This document shows positions 1 through 11,565 of a stretch of DNA of 34,162 bases, piece by piece. Origin of the DNA: Halocafeteria seosinensis (taxonomy: Eukaryota; Sar; Bigyra; Bicosoecida); contig LVLI01000485.1 of NCBI GenBank assembly GCA_001687465.1, positions 1 through 34,162 of the forward strand, given 5' to 3'. The position numbers and the translations under genes are program-made. The notes beneath the pieces were generated by a model. The model had not been told where the DNA came from. It saw nothing but the letters and a program-made list of their open reading frames with translations, and searched no databases. Each line of letters starts with the position of its first letter. The first letter of the stretch is position 1.

Positions 1-24
1 GTGACAGATAGCCCACCGGCCGGG
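1..24. repeat. 24-bp repeat, inverted partner at 29955-29978
   Basis: The first 24 bases of the window are the exact reverse complement of 29955-29978. Identity stops at base 25. At the distant copy the repeat sits directly beside a TG microsatellite (29982-30006). The window therefore begins at the point where that microsatellite would lie if this copy had the same flank. That fits a dispersed repeat or an assembly break in a repeat; which one cannot be told from here. Confidence 0.8.
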
Positions 25-1055
25 AAGTTGACCACATCCTCTTAACGAGGAGCGGTAAGCGCCCGTGTTAAGCAGCGACGGGCCCGCTGTTCCTGCAGCC
101 TTGCTGACATGCGCCGTGGGGGAACACAGCACTGGTTAAGCTCTGGAAGCACACGGTTGAGCGACCGAGCTGGAGGAAGTGAGATTTATAAAAATCGATT
201 TCGAGGACAATTGATGATCAATATGTTATTCACTAAATAAATCTACCTTAATAATGCTATTTACGTACTTTGTAACTATCATGTACCACCACAATTGGCG
301 TCTGGGGCAACATACCTTGGTAGGCTTTTCAGGGGAGACAGTAGCCACAGACGTTAAAACACGCGTGTGTACGCCAAGATTATCTACTTTAATAATTATG
401 AATCATGGTGGTTCGGTCAACACAGTAACTATGCCATAATGCATACGTCGAAAGACTTGGCACTTACGAGACACTTCCCAGCAGGGTCGTTCCACGTTCC
501 TCTGGGAACTTGAAGTGCATACCGGTAATAGCATCAAGCTATATGGAATAGACTCTATATATTAACTTACAAAGTTTTATACCAATAGATCCTTTGCAGT
601 ACTGCTAGCTAAAGTGGAAGCACAATGCAAATGTCTGATCCATTGGAAGCTACAGTGTGAGATGGAACAATGTACGTATTTGTAGAATCCTCAAAGAACC
701 GGTGGCTGAGTTGTTGGTTGACGTGACACAATGAAAAGTTTCATTTAAGTTGCTCGAACGGAATCTATCTTATGATATACTTGCTCTATTGGCTGACTGT
801 CGGTGTCAAAAGCGATTTGGGAGAGGTACAATTTCCTGTCCGTGTGGTGTCAGTCGGGGGGCCATGTTCCAAGAAGGCAGTGGGTCCAATTCCCCAGACA
901 TCGACATACCCCTGATTTGGTTTGTGAGAACATATATGCATACATAGACATATATGTTCGTACATAGACGCATAGCTTGGTCCTCGTTGCTTGTGGATAT
1001 CGCGTAACCTCGGAGTGTTCGTGTGTGGGTGGGTGGGTGTGCATATCAGGTCCCG
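25..1055. other. Non-coding stretch upstream of the CLU gene
   Basis: I see no gene here. Open frames are short, lack family similarity and mostly start at non-ATG codons. No tRNA-like or rRNA-like segment was recognised. The last part (about 1018-1046) is a GTGTG/GGGTG-rich stretch immediately before the CLU start codon and is probably 5' untranslated or promoter sequence. Confidence 0.5.
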
Positions 1056-4000
1056 ATGGAGGCGACTGCTAATACCAATGCCAGCACTCATGGGGAGCCT
1101 TCTGAGGCGTCCACAGATACGCAAGACGCTAGGTTTCCTGAGAATACGACCGTCCATGCAGAGCTTCAGGCGTATAATCTGACTGTGCTGCTGCCTCCTC
1201 AAGTGTCAACATCGCAGTCTAAGGCTGAACTCGATAATGTCGCCGCCTCCGAGAGTGTATACAGGTAGGTCATCTCATCGCCTCCGTATAGATGCATTTA
1301 GGATGCGTATTTATCAATTGTATGCTTCATGCAGTGTGAAACAGGTGCTCTCGGAAGACCCCACCACGGCAGCACTGACGTGCTATCATTTGGAGGCCAA
1401 AGCACCCTTACAGGGTCCTGAACAAACCACCACTTCTGCATCATCAGAATGGGAACGTTTGAATGACTACGTAGGGCTGGAATCGTATCCGGGCATACGT
1501 AATGGCTCGGAATTGAGAGTAGTCCTCGACCCTTACGACGAGCAAAAGGCTCTGGCCCATGTGCGCAAACTCAGACGACTCTTGCGGTCGCCTCCGATAC
1601 CGACGCCATCGGTGCTGCAAGCTCCTTCTGAAGATGACGACAGTGCGCAACAGGCCGCTTCTGAGGCTTCGCCTGCAACTACGGTAGACTCGACTTCCCA
1701 GACACCCTCCTCTTCCACGACTACGACGGGGACCAACACCGTAGCTCCGACACAAAGCACCACATCGAGTGCAACAACTGGCACTGAGCTATCGCCCTCA
1801 ACTCAAGCGTCTACTACAGAGGCAACTCCAGCCTCTTCCACTTCTGCAGAGACTGAATCTACCAGCACGAATGCCAGTCAAAAAGAGTCTTCCCAAGGTA
1901 TTTTACAGGCAGTCACCTTAGCGCAACTGGAGTTGGAAGACGCACTCAAACGTTTACCTAATCGTGAAATGCCACGGAGTGATCTTTCAAAGTTTTTCAA
2001 TTGCAGGATATCTTTTGTAGGCACTGAGCGAGACTTTATGAGCATTTCCCCTTCGGACACCTCGGTTACGAAAGCAAATCAGTGCGTCAGAGACATCAAG
2101 TTTAGTGGATGGAATCCTCCACCGTTGCCACGACGAATGATGGGTGATCTCTTCTACCTAGAGGTTACTCTAGTAGAGGGTAATACTGTATTTATCACAG
2201 CAGCACCCAACGGGTTCTTCGTGAATAGAAGCACTCCGGAAGTTTTTGATCCCGCCCAAGCGGGACCTACAAAACATAACCATTGCTTACTAGAGCTACT
2301 AAAACAGATCTCTCCTTCGTTTAACAAGGGATGGAAAAAGATACTTGACGATGCTGCCAAGTACGCTGAGCAGGTTACTCGTTCTGCTTTGACTGCATGG
2401 GATGCTTTGTTTTCTCTAGCAGTATCTCCTGCTTCGGTTTTGAATCCCAATCCTACGCTTGAGGATGATAGTGTAAAGGGTCCGCCTTCATTCACTGGAG
2501 CGCTAAATTCCATTGGATCGGGATTAGCCTTTGGACGCGCGCTCTGGCTGCGTTGCCCAAACCAGGAGGAAACCAGCGAAAACAATAGCACGAATTCGTA
2601 CTTAGGACATACGTACGATGTCACTCGTGCGGAAGACGAACTAACGAAGACTTGGGGAATGGATGAACGTGGAGCCCTGCGCGATTGGAACGAGGAATAC
2701 CAAAGCGTTTGTCAGCTTCCGAAGACGTCCGTTGATGAGAAAGTAATGAGACAGCGGGCCTTGATGCGTACACTAGTTGATTTTACGGAAGCAGCATCAA
2801 TGGGAGCTCAAGCGATTGCAAAGGGACATATCATGCCTTTGAACCCCGGTGATCCACCCATGCATCATGTCTTCGTATACAACAATATCTTTTTTTCGCT
2901 GGCTATGGATGAACGGCAAAGGGATTCAACCCAAAATCAGTATGTAGTAGCATCCGTTGATACCAGTGGCGCACCCGCTGATACGTCGCAAGACATGGCG
3001 TGTCTATCTTCCGCAAGCCACGATCTACAGGGTGTTATTTCAATGAATGCGGCGGATGTTGAAGGTCTGCACACGTTAGCCACCGTGATCATAGATTACT
3101 CTGGACAGCGATATGCTGCACAGAGTATTATCCCAGGTATTCTACAAGGGGAAAGTGCTTCGTCACTGATATACGGCTCGGTTAACAGTGGTAGGTCCAT
3201 TGCATCAGAACCGGATATGCACCAGCTGATTCTCCAGGCTGCCAACCAGCTGCATATTGCCGAGAGAATAGTTAAGCCTCTATCAGAGAGCGCGAGTGGC
3301 CTATCGGAGGGCCCGAGTGGCACTCACGAACAGCATGAACAAACGGATAACTCAAACGGATCACTTGGGCAGAACAGCTGGGCGAGTAAAGATCCTGTTC
3401 CGTTATGTGGCCCTGTAGAATCCAAAGGTATCCTGGGAAGTGACGGTAGGCGTTACATCCTTGACCTGGTGCGTGTTACTCCCCGAGATCCTAACTGGTA
3501 TGACTCGGAGTTTTCAATCGTCTCTAACCCGGCGCCGCTCTCAGTTTTAACGCTCGACCTTGAGTCTTACTCTGCATTGCTGCGTCCAGAGCTTCTGCAA
3601 CACTACGATTTATATCGGAAGAGTGTCGCTGAAAGTCAGCAGTCTCCGTCGAATGGCGGAGAGGAAACCGATGCTTCGGAAAGCAACCTAACGTCAGCGA
3701 AACATGACCGGCAAAGCGCAGCTGACGTGCAGTCTGGAGAAAATGGACCTCCACCGCTCTTGTTGAATGTCAATTCCTACACTCGGTTTGAACAGTGCGT
3801 CACCCCTGAAGAGCAAGAAGGAGATCGGGAGCAACTGAAGCGTGTCGGAAGCTATCTGAACGATATAGTACTTCCAGGCGTTATTCGCGAGCTAAGACGA
3901 GGCACGTGCGGAGCAATCGATGGAGATAGCTTAACTGAATACTTGCACCGCCACGGTGTCAACGTTAGATATACGGGGTACATTGCAAAGCAACTTTGCT

Positions 4001-5628
4001 CCGACTATGCCTGCAAGAGTGGTTTTTTTGAGCTACTTGAGACAGAAATGGTTGCACGTTCCGCAAGACGAGTTTTCAACGTCCTGCTGAGGAGCACAAA
4101 TGAATTGTCATCTGCCCCAGCCGTTCTAGTTTCAACGTTTATCAATTGCATGTTAGGTGCGCCGGTGGCGTCGGCTGATAAAGAGAAAGTTGTTGATTAT
4201 ATTCCAAAAGTCACAGGCCAAGGGATTTCCCAAAGCTCTGGTGGTGGTACTTCTTCCAGCAAAAAATCCAAGAAAAAGAAGAAAAATCAGCAAGCAGGAA
4301 GTAGTCAAACTACAAATGGCGGATCTGCCGATAATTGGACGGACGTTCCAGCAATTCATTTTCAGAACACTGCTGACGCCGCAATAGGGTCTGTAAAAGA
4401 GCTCGAGCTGACGCATGCTACAGTGTGGACATGGATACAGGATGAAGTCCAGAAAAAGTTCCATTATGATTTGTTTTTGTGGAAAAACGGCGGATATGAA
4501 CCCGAACCTTCTGCGGAACACCCACGACTGTTTAAGACTCACCGAATACCGCTTCTCCGTCGTTTCTGCCAGAAAGCCGGCCTTCAGCTTGTCGCTAGGG
4601 ACTATGATTTTTCCATGTCGAAGCCTCTCCAAATTGTTGATATTTGTAACTTGGCGCCAGTGACGAAGCACTGCCTGCCCAAAAAGTCCTTACCGGAAGT
4701 TAGTTCTTTGATCGAAAAAGGCCGCGCGCTCGTTGCCCACGGGTACTTAAGTGAAGCCTACGAGCTGCTCAACGAAGCATTGGGATTTGTGTACCAAATT
4801 GCGGGTGCCGCACATGAAGATGCGGCGATATGTTACTCGTTGCTTTCAATGGTTCTGTGGAAAGCCGGGGATAAGTACGGAGGCATAGTCCATCAAAAAC
4901 GTGCTGCTGCCCTGCGGGAACGTCTCCGTGGTATTGATCACGCGGACACTGTCTTCGCGCTGGACACCTTGTCATCGATGTTGGCAGGAGCCGGCGAACA
5001 CCAAGCTGCGGCTGAAAACTGGAGAAGAACATTGTACATTCTGGATATCTGTGCTGGCCCGCATCATCCAACTTGTATCAGCACGCTGGTCAAGCTAGGA
5101 ATGATGTATCAAGATGCTAAACAGACTCGTATGGCAGTCCGTTGCTTTGAAGAAGCTCGTAAAAGATGTGCTGATGATAAAGCTCAGGAGGTTGCCTGTC
5201 TGCATGCTATCGCAGTAGCGTACAGCGTGGAGGGAGAATTTCGAAATTCATTGGAAGCTGAAAAGAAATGTTATCAAATACAGAGCCAATTATATGGAAC
5301 GGATGATCCTAGAACAGTGGATGCTTCGAACTGGGTCAGGAAATTTACGCAGAAAGCGGTGCAGCTCGAGCGGGCACTAGCCACGTATATGGACCAGTTT
5401 AATAATTCCAGCCAAGGCGTATCTTCCAACGCCACACCGCGCTCTCTGTCTAACTTGCTGAATAATGTGTCCCTGAATGCTAGCTCAACCGAGAGTAGGA
5501 AGCACTCCTCTAGGATTCTGGAGCAAATACTAAATGACACCTCGACTGACCAAGCATCGGGTGTTATGAGTGGTGCAGCCTCCTCAGATGAACCGAAGAA
5601 GTACCGCAGAGAAAGGAAAAAGAAATAA
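1056..5628 (+). CDS. CLU (clustered mitochondria) family protein
   Basis: This is a cytosolic protein of the CLU/CLUH family, which binds mRNAs of nuclear-encoded mitochondrial proteins and controls mitochondrial distribution (family knowledge). It has two exons, 1056-1264 and 1335-5628, with a 70-bp intron (donor GTAGGT, acceptor ATGCAG, phase 2), giving 1500 aa. The start is the first ATG in the open frame. Seen in order: an N-terminal beta-grasp-like part; a Ser/Thr-rich linker (about 166-260); the pre-CLU segment with GWNPPP and GFFVNRST (about 325-365); the CLU domain (about 516-675, with MHHVFVYNNIFFSLA and DVEGLHTLATVIIDY); an eIF3-p135-like region (about 900-960); a Lys-rich insert (about 1044-1059); and TPR repeats (about 1189-1412). 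The C-terminus is basic (RRERKKK). Length is normal for the family (about 1300-1500). It converges on NDUFS8 across a 165-bp spacer. Identity is very secure; the N-terminal exon is slightly less so. Confidence 0.95.
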
Positions 5629-5793
5629 AGTCCACCGTCATTAGACGTATCCGATAGAAGCAAGAAGCCATTATGAGGTATGGCAACTGAGATTGCTTGG
5701 ACGGTACGCTCTAACACGGTAACAACAGACAAGGTTTATTGTTCCATCGCTCTTTCTTCCCATCTTAATTTCGCTATTGTAAACTGTCCACGG

Positions 5794-6727
5794 CTAACGG
5801 TAGGGCGCATCGGCCTCGATGTTGTGCGCCAATGCCGGCTCCCATTTGTCGCCGTTAGCTAGTAGTTTCTCCTTGTCATACAGTAGTTCTTCTCTGGTTT
5901 CCGTGGCAAATTCAAAATTGGGTCCTTCGACGATTGCGTCCACAGGGCAACTTTCCTGACAAAAGCCGCAATATATGCACTTGACCATATCTATATCGTA
6001 TCTAGTGGTCCGGCGGCTTCCGTCGGCACGCGGTTCGGCTTCAATGGTAATCGCTTGCGCCGGACAGATGGCCTCACACAGTTTACATGCAATGCACCTG
6101 TGATATAGTAAGCAACAGAGCAAGAGCATTCCCTTCATAACAATGTAACTCCCACACAAGGAAGAAAAAAAAGGAGGGGAGACATACCTCTCCTCTCCAC
6201 TGGGGTACCTTCGTAGCGCGTGCTCCCCGCGGAAGCGAGGACTCAGGACGTTCTTTTCGAACGGGTAATTGATGGTGGCCGAAGGTTTAAGCATAGTCTC
6301 CGTGGTCAAAAGCATTCCTCGAAACATGTCCTCCATGACATACGAATAAGAAAGTCGGTCCATCACTGCATTCACCAGAGTAAACTGTGTGTGCACGTAT
6401 GCCTGATGGGGATGGTACAAGTCACTCACCATTCTTGAATTTCCCCCACGCGCCTAGTTTATTGGGTTCCTTTGCATTGTATATGCTGTCGTCGTAGCGT
6501 TTGGGAGGGAATTTCTCCTGCACGAAGCGCTTCACGCCACGGAAGGCCTCGGGGTACTGGGTGCGATTGCTCTCTCGCTGCTGCGTCTCCCGCTCATATT
6601 CTTGCGGAGAGGAGGAAGAGGACATACTGCGTGCATATAGGCATGCGCGCTTTGTATGTGCATGCACAGGAACAGGCACATGCACATGCGCATGCACATG
6701 CACAAGGCGCCTCGGGACAGCCAGCAT
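5794..6727 (-). CDS. NDUFS8: NADH:ubiquinone oxidoreductase 23-kDa subunit (NDUFS8/TYKY)
   Basis: This is the mitochondrial complex I peripheral-arm subunit that carries iron-sulfur clusters N6a and N6b. Exons are 6727-6430, 6365-6188 and 6097-5794, with introns of 64 and 90 bp (donors GTGAGT and GTATGT). The splice phases agree and give 259 aa. Both 4Fe-4S motifs are intact: [12 protein letters not shown] and [12 protein letters not shown]. Family landmarks [28 protein letters not shown] and VEGPNFEF are present. I chose the ATG at 6727 because a matrix protein needs a presequence and the segment from there to about residue 35 is Arg/His-rich with no acidic residue, followed by a plausible processing site (LYAR/SM). 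A shorter start at the ATG at 6625 is possible but would lack a basic presequence. The presequence codons lie in a CATGCA-type simple repeat. Confidence 0.95.
6642..6706. repeat. Degenerate CATGCA/CACATG simple repeat inside NDUFS8 exon 1
   Basis: About 65 bp of repeated CATGCA and GCACATG units. On the minus strand it reads as alternating His-Val/His-Ala and Val-Pro codons in the predicted mitochondrial presequence of NDUFS8. A related run of CACGCAGACGCA follows at about 6739-6770, upstream of the start codon. Confidence 0.6.
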
Positions 6728-7487
6728 CTTGTACCCACAAGCACACGCAGACGCAGACGCACACACAACTCAGGGAGCTGGGGATGATGCAATGATTACA
6801 CTATTCGTGTACTCGTTTATCGTGTGGTGATACAAACCCACTCATCATACTCCTCCAATAAACCCACAGCACGGGGGATTCAAGGAATATGAATATGGGA
6901 CGCACATAGCAAAGTATGATGTATAGGTACTCTGTCGGTTTATATATATAAGTTGCCGCCCCTCATTTCATCACGAACATCATTTGTCGATTCTTCTTAG
7001 CTCATGCTTCGCTGGGTGAGCTTTGGCAGGCGACTCTCTTGGCATCTTCCGTCTCTTTCGGCTATTTTTAAAAAGAGAGACATAGACAAAATAGCACTAT
7101 TGCTGTTTTCCTATCTTGCCGGATAAGAATTACTGTATGTACTGTACTGTATGTGTGAATAGCGAAATAAGAACTTGCCATACAAGGCGCGCCCGGAACC
7201 AGCAATGTTATATGGTATGAGGTGGCGGTCAACTTTGTGATAATCACTGTCACTGTCAACCTCGGCTAAAAGTCGGTGCCCCTCCAATCCTTGTACCGGT
7301 ACAAGCTAGTGTTCCAGTGAAGTTGTGTGCGTGGTGATTGTTGGGTTGACTCAGCGAGGAAATTCAACCTTGATTTTCGTGGCTTGTGACAGAATATTTT
7401 CCCACCTCTATGCATGAACATATACTGTGGTGCGGTGCGGTGCGGTGTGGCCGATAGATACAGTAGTTGCCCTGGGAGGAGGATGCG
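6728..7487. promoter_or_regulatory. Divergent promoter region between NDUFS8 and SEC22
   Basis: A 760-bp spacer between two divergently transcribed genes with no convincing coding sequence. It contains a TATATATATA run (6941-6950) and a repetitive TACTGTATGTACTGTACTGTATGT-type stretch (7131-7154). A GGTGC/GGTGT run at about 7430-7450 lies just upstream of the SEC22 start. The regulatory role is inferred from position only. Confidence 0.35.
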
Positions 7488-8422
7488 ATGATTGAGTATA
7501 CAGTATTAGCTCGGGTGAACGATGGTCTCCCGTTGGCGGCCTCCATGCCGTCCACGACGGACCAAGGCCACAATGAGATGAATGCTCTCAAGGAGCAGGC
7601 TCGCATGATCATCAAAAAACTCTCCATGGACTCTCCGTTGAAACTGAGCATTGAATCGGGCTCCAAAGTGTTCAGCTACGTCATTGAGGACGGCGTGGTG
7701 TACTTGGCGCTGACTGACAACAGATACCCGAGGCGCCTCGTCTTTGCCTATCTGCAAGACATCAGGGAAGCGTTTGTGGAGTTCATCAAGCAACAGCAAG
7801 GACAGAAACCGAATGGAGGAGGAGCTGCCGCGGCGCCAGCACCACCGGGGGAAGAGTAGGTGTCCACAGTTTGTTTTCTACTACAGAGAGTGCCTATTGG
7901 CATACATGCCCTAATGGCTGTTTTGCAGTTGGAGACAGTTAGTAGATACCGTCGGCAGACCCTATCACTTTATTCGATTCGGTATGTAGCAGTGTTCGGT
8001 ACTGGTTAGGGCAGAAAATGAAGTCAGATTGCGGCTGTTTTTTGGAAGTGCAGACCGACAGATGCAGAAAATACGCCGTGATTACGATGACCCGGAATCC
8101 AGAGCTGCGAGTTCACGCGTGAGTGAGGGACTAAACGAGGTTCAAAATATCATGCGCAAAAATATCGAAGATGTCCTTGATCGAGGAGTTAAGCTAGAAA
8201 GTACGTATAGGTTGTACCCCATCTGTTGCGCCCTGGAGCAACGATCCACACATTTTGCTGTTCCCAGATGTTTCCAATATATCAAACAAATTAAGGGATG
8301 AAAGCAAGAAATACAGATGGGGAGCGAAAAAGTTAAACACGATGGCAATGCTGAGGAAATATCTGCCGTTTGTGATGGCTGCTCTAATAGTCGCTTTCGT
8401 CATTTACTTTAGGTTCATGTAA
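7488..8422 (+). CDS. SEC22: R-SNARE SEC22-like vesicle traffic protein
   Basis: SEC22 is the R-SNARE of ER-Golgi transport vesicles. Four exons (7488-7855, 7929-7981, 8054-8200, 8268-8422) with introns of 73, 72 and 67 bp encode 240 aa. For the second intron I chose the acceptor at 8051-8053, preceded by a T run. It joins HFIRF to DRQMQK, exactly as in the family (FIEFD..IQK). A nearer AG at 8013-8014 would give a 33-bp intron and extra residues. Domains: longin (1 to about 108, with LARVNDGLPLAASM near the start), a Gly/Ala/Pro-rich loop (about 110-122), the SNARE helix (about 160-215) with the zero-layer Arg184 in VLDRG, and a C-terminal membrane anchor (LPFVMAALIVAFVIYF) ending a few residues later. 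It converges on ADA2, with 102 bp between stop codons. Confidence 0.93.
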
Positions 8423-8524
8423 TAACTATACACGAACAGCAGACTAATGTACCCGTTAAACACCTACATCTGGGCAGTAAACAAGACATCATGTAGCCAT
8501 CACCGCACTACCAGATTCTTCTGT

Positions 8525-10605
8525 TCACGAAATGTTTGCCGAATCCTCTTTAGATGATGAATTATACGGAGTTGACGGGGGAGCACTCAGATTGTTTGCG
8601 TCAGCGTTAACCCAACCACATGAAACACACAGGTCGTAAATTTGTTCAGTGGAACGCCTATCCCCCTCAATCAAATTCCCTGCTTCATCTCGCTTGAGGT
8701 AGCCTTTCTTCAACGATGCTTCGACAATGGCGTCTCGAATTGCAATGTACTGACTAGGAAGAATTTGCAAATGACGACATAATTCCTGCTCTTTCTCAGA
8801 TAGTTTATCGATGCCTGGGACGTCCTCCAAAGACGAAGGCTGACCACCATGTGTGGTATCGTCTTCATCTTCCATGTTGTCATCAGCAGTGTCCCCTTCC
8901 TCGTCTTCATCATCATCATCTGCCGCCAGCTTGCTGCTGGGACTGCCAGTTCCTCCCCGACCACGGTTGCGGTTCCTTACTTGTCCGCGACCACGTCCAC
9001 GACCTCCTCGTGTTTGTCCACCACGTGCTCCACGAGCTCTTGTTGCTGAGCGACCTCTTCCTAAACCTTCGTTAGTCCGAATCGGGGTGATAGTATCATC
9101 CTCTGAAGACTCATCCGCCTTAGCTGACTCTTCATTATCAGAGGTGGCTCGTGGAGTTCTGGAGGAACTAGCTGAAGGTCTTTCACGCTTCGCTGGAGTG
9201 CTCGTTCGATCATAGAGATATGAGTCTCGCTCTCGTTGTTTCGAAAGTGCTATTTGAGTATCACGTTTCTTTTTCATACTTTCGTACTCCTCAGCTTCGG
9301 CCAAAGTACGAATGCCGAGACTTCGGTAGTTCTGGAGTTGTTCAATCCGCTTTCTCAACCTTTTCTCCGCCACAAATCCTTGAACCAAATCTTCCCATTC
9401 ATCAGGGGGCAGAAATCGAGCAAAGGGGCGAAATTGATTCCTGATGTCACGCTCATACCGTGGTTTCCTCTTTTCAGCTATGAGTTGCCGCTTATAATCT
9501 AGGAGGCCCCGTTCTTTCACGAATTGCTTTCGGCGCTCTCTCTCATCCAGTTTACCGTTGTATATTTCCAGTATTTTGAGCTTAAGCTGTGTCTCTGTCG
9601 GATGCTCGCCCTGCAAGCAAAGAGTAGTATATGTCAACTAAGGAGATATCTAAACGCAAAGCAAACATACCTCATGGAACTCCATATCGGCAATGACCGC
9701 CTCAGCATCATTGTCATGCTCCACGTCGAAATCGTCGCGTAAGGGCATATATCCTTGGATGTCACTTGTGACAGGTCCTACTACATTGCCGTCGCGATCG
9801 ACCACTTCGTCTCCTTGATTGAGTTCATCTCCTTCTTCTATGTATATACAGGCTTCTCCACCCTCTAAATTTCCTCCTTTATTAGTATCTATCATGTATT
9901 TTCCACATTCTGTGGTATTCTGTACATGCGCAAACGCCGATTCTCTGCTGGGAAGCTGTGATTGCTGCGATCGGGCATTGTCGACTGTGGTGGTGTTTGT
10001 AGGTCCGTTGCCGCCTCCAGCCTGACCCATGTCGGTATCTGCTTCACTATCAACATGGCTTTGTGCCTGTTTACGCTGGTTTTCCTGTGACCCTTCCTCA
10101 TTGATAGCTGCCGACGATGCAAAAGACGCCGACAGCGTCGTCGTGTTTGCTTCGGCAGTCTTGGACGCTGCTTGCGCCCTGCTCGTCTCATCGGCCACTT
10201 CCGTTCGGCTTTGTTCCACATTCAGTAGGGTGCTCTTATCATCCGCATAAGGGGCGTGGGGGCTCTCTAAATAAACTGCCAAATAATGTTTCTGACATCG
10301 AACCCAAGATTTCGTACCCACATACTGGGCTATGGCTCTGCAAAGACGAAACCATATGCAGATACACAAAATTAGCGGTACACCTAATGTAAATAAACGT
10401 ACTCCCAGTTGCCGACGCCGTACTTGTATACGGCGTCTAAAAGCCTAATTTCCTCGTATGCACTCCAATCCACTTCAAATATGGGAAAGGACGACAAGTA
10501 TTCCTCCTCCTCCAGAGACCCGCAGGTACCATTCTGGCCATGCATAGCCTCCGGGGTATCCTTCTCTAGCGTGCTACCAGGTGAGGAGCCCTCTAACTCG
10601 GCCAT
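8525..10605 (-). CDS. ADA2: ADA2-like transcriptional co-activator (SANT + SWIRM)
   Basis: ADA2 is the adaptor that activates the GCN5 acetyltransferase in SAGA-type complexes in the nucleus. Exons 10605-10403, 10337-9671 and 9610-8525 (introns 65 and 60 bp) give 651 aa. The first splice (GTACGT donor inside a Trp-Glu codon pair) rebuilds the SANT helix GNWEAIAQYVGTKSW. Order: an acidic N-terminus (1-39), SANT (about 45-93), a low-complexity linker, the ADA2 signature GYMPLRDDFDVEHDNDAE (about 263-280), a conserved charged core with KLDERERRKQFV, an RG/RGG-rich segment (about 470-510), a run of Asp/Glu (about 517-540) and a SWIRM domain (about 550-630). The ZZ zinc finger that normally precedes SANT is not visible in the exon or in the 250 bp upstream. 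The start is the first ATG in frame. A missed upstream exon is the main alternative. Confidence 0.92.
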
Positions 10606-11084
10606 TATAGAGGGAAAAGGGAGAGAAGGAAGCCAAATGACCAACTACGAACTTGTTTCAAAGACACCTCACGGTCCCTCCTTTGGCCTGTTAGACCATC
10701 CAGTGGCGCACTGATACAGATGACACCACCTCACAGGTGATCTTATACTAATGGTTGACACAAACGCAATGAACAGTGTCCATACACCAGGTCCCAAGGC
10801 GCAATAGCGGTACGAACTGACCGTACAATCTTTTCACTCACTTCGTTGATTTTCAAAAAGGCCGAAGTGCTGATCCCCTATTAGGGACCCCTGACGAAAA
10901 GAGATGCTTCAATCTCTATGCAGTTTGGCAAGATTTGACCTGGAACGCTGTGTCCGTGCAATAATAGAGTGCGGAAGTATATCTCCTTTGATTTCATTAC
11001 CGTGTCGGCGGCTTGACAAGTCAACCCGTTCCTAAAAGCGGAGATACAGTACTGTACGTTGTACATGTACATGTATGGTATGCG

Positions 11085-11290
11085 AGTCACATCATGTGAG
11101 CAATTTCCCACTGTCAATACCTATTTCACCCCATTCAATTTCCGCGACTTTCATAGAGCAAATAAATTTGCGAAAGCGCTTTCTTTCATTCCGCTAAACG
11201 GGATAGGAAAATGGTCGCGAATTTTCAAGTGGTGCGGGCACTGCACTGTGGTAGGAAATTCTGTACAGGTAACACGACAAATAATGGTGA
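11085..11290. repeat. Diverged direct repeat, copy A
   Basis: Copy A shares ordered blocks with 11385-11565: TTCCGCGACTTTCATAGAG against TTCCGCCACGGTCATAGAG, then AATAAA, then TTCAAGTGGTGCGGG against TTCAAGCGGAGCGGG, then AACACGACAAA against AACATGACAAA. Spacing differs by an indel of about 30 bp. Aligned by eye only; the family is unknown. Confidence 0.4.
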
Positions 11291-11384
11291 GGAGTCGTAT
11301 CGTATAGGACACCGGATCTCCACATAAGCCCATAAAGATACAGTATTCGACAAAGAGAACAAACGACGATGCCTAAGACATACG

Positions 11385-11565
11385 CATGATGTATGTGATC
11401 AGTTTCCGAATTTCCCGGGAAATTCCCACTCCCTGGAAATTTTCCGCCACGGTCATAGAGCCAATAAAGCGCGAAAAGTTTGATGACCGAGAATGTTCAA
11501 GCGGAGCGGGACTCTGGGTTGGGTTCCCGGTTACAAGCAACATGACAAAGGACGACCACAGACTC
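11385..11565. repeat. Diverged direct repeat, copy B, with a 16-bp palindrome
   Basis: This is the partner of copy A at 11085-11290. It contains a perfect 16-bp palindrome, AATTTCCCGGGAAATT, at 11409-11424. That could form a hairpin or be a site for a dimeric binding protein; function is unknown. Confidence 0.4.

Noticed and set aside
786-1202. Minus-strand 138-codon frame upstream of the CLU gene
   Set aside because: It overlaps CLU exon 1 and its GT-rich leader, contains simple-repeat peptides (THPHTNT) and matches no known family.
7982-8014. A 33-bp intron in SEC22 ending at the AG at 8013-8014
   Set aside because: The downstream acceptor at 8051-8053 has a T-rich tract, gives a 72-bp intron like its neighbours, and rejoins the family sequence (FIRF-DRQMQK) without extra residues.
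8849-9215. Plus-strand Ser/Pro/Arg-rich frames
   Set aside because: Antisense readings of the acidic and RGG-rich segment of ADA2.
11059-11307. Open frame rich in Met-Tyr at its start (MYMYMYGM...)
   Set aside because: The start is a translation of the TACATGTACATG repeat, and the rest overlaps the diverged duplication; no family similarity.
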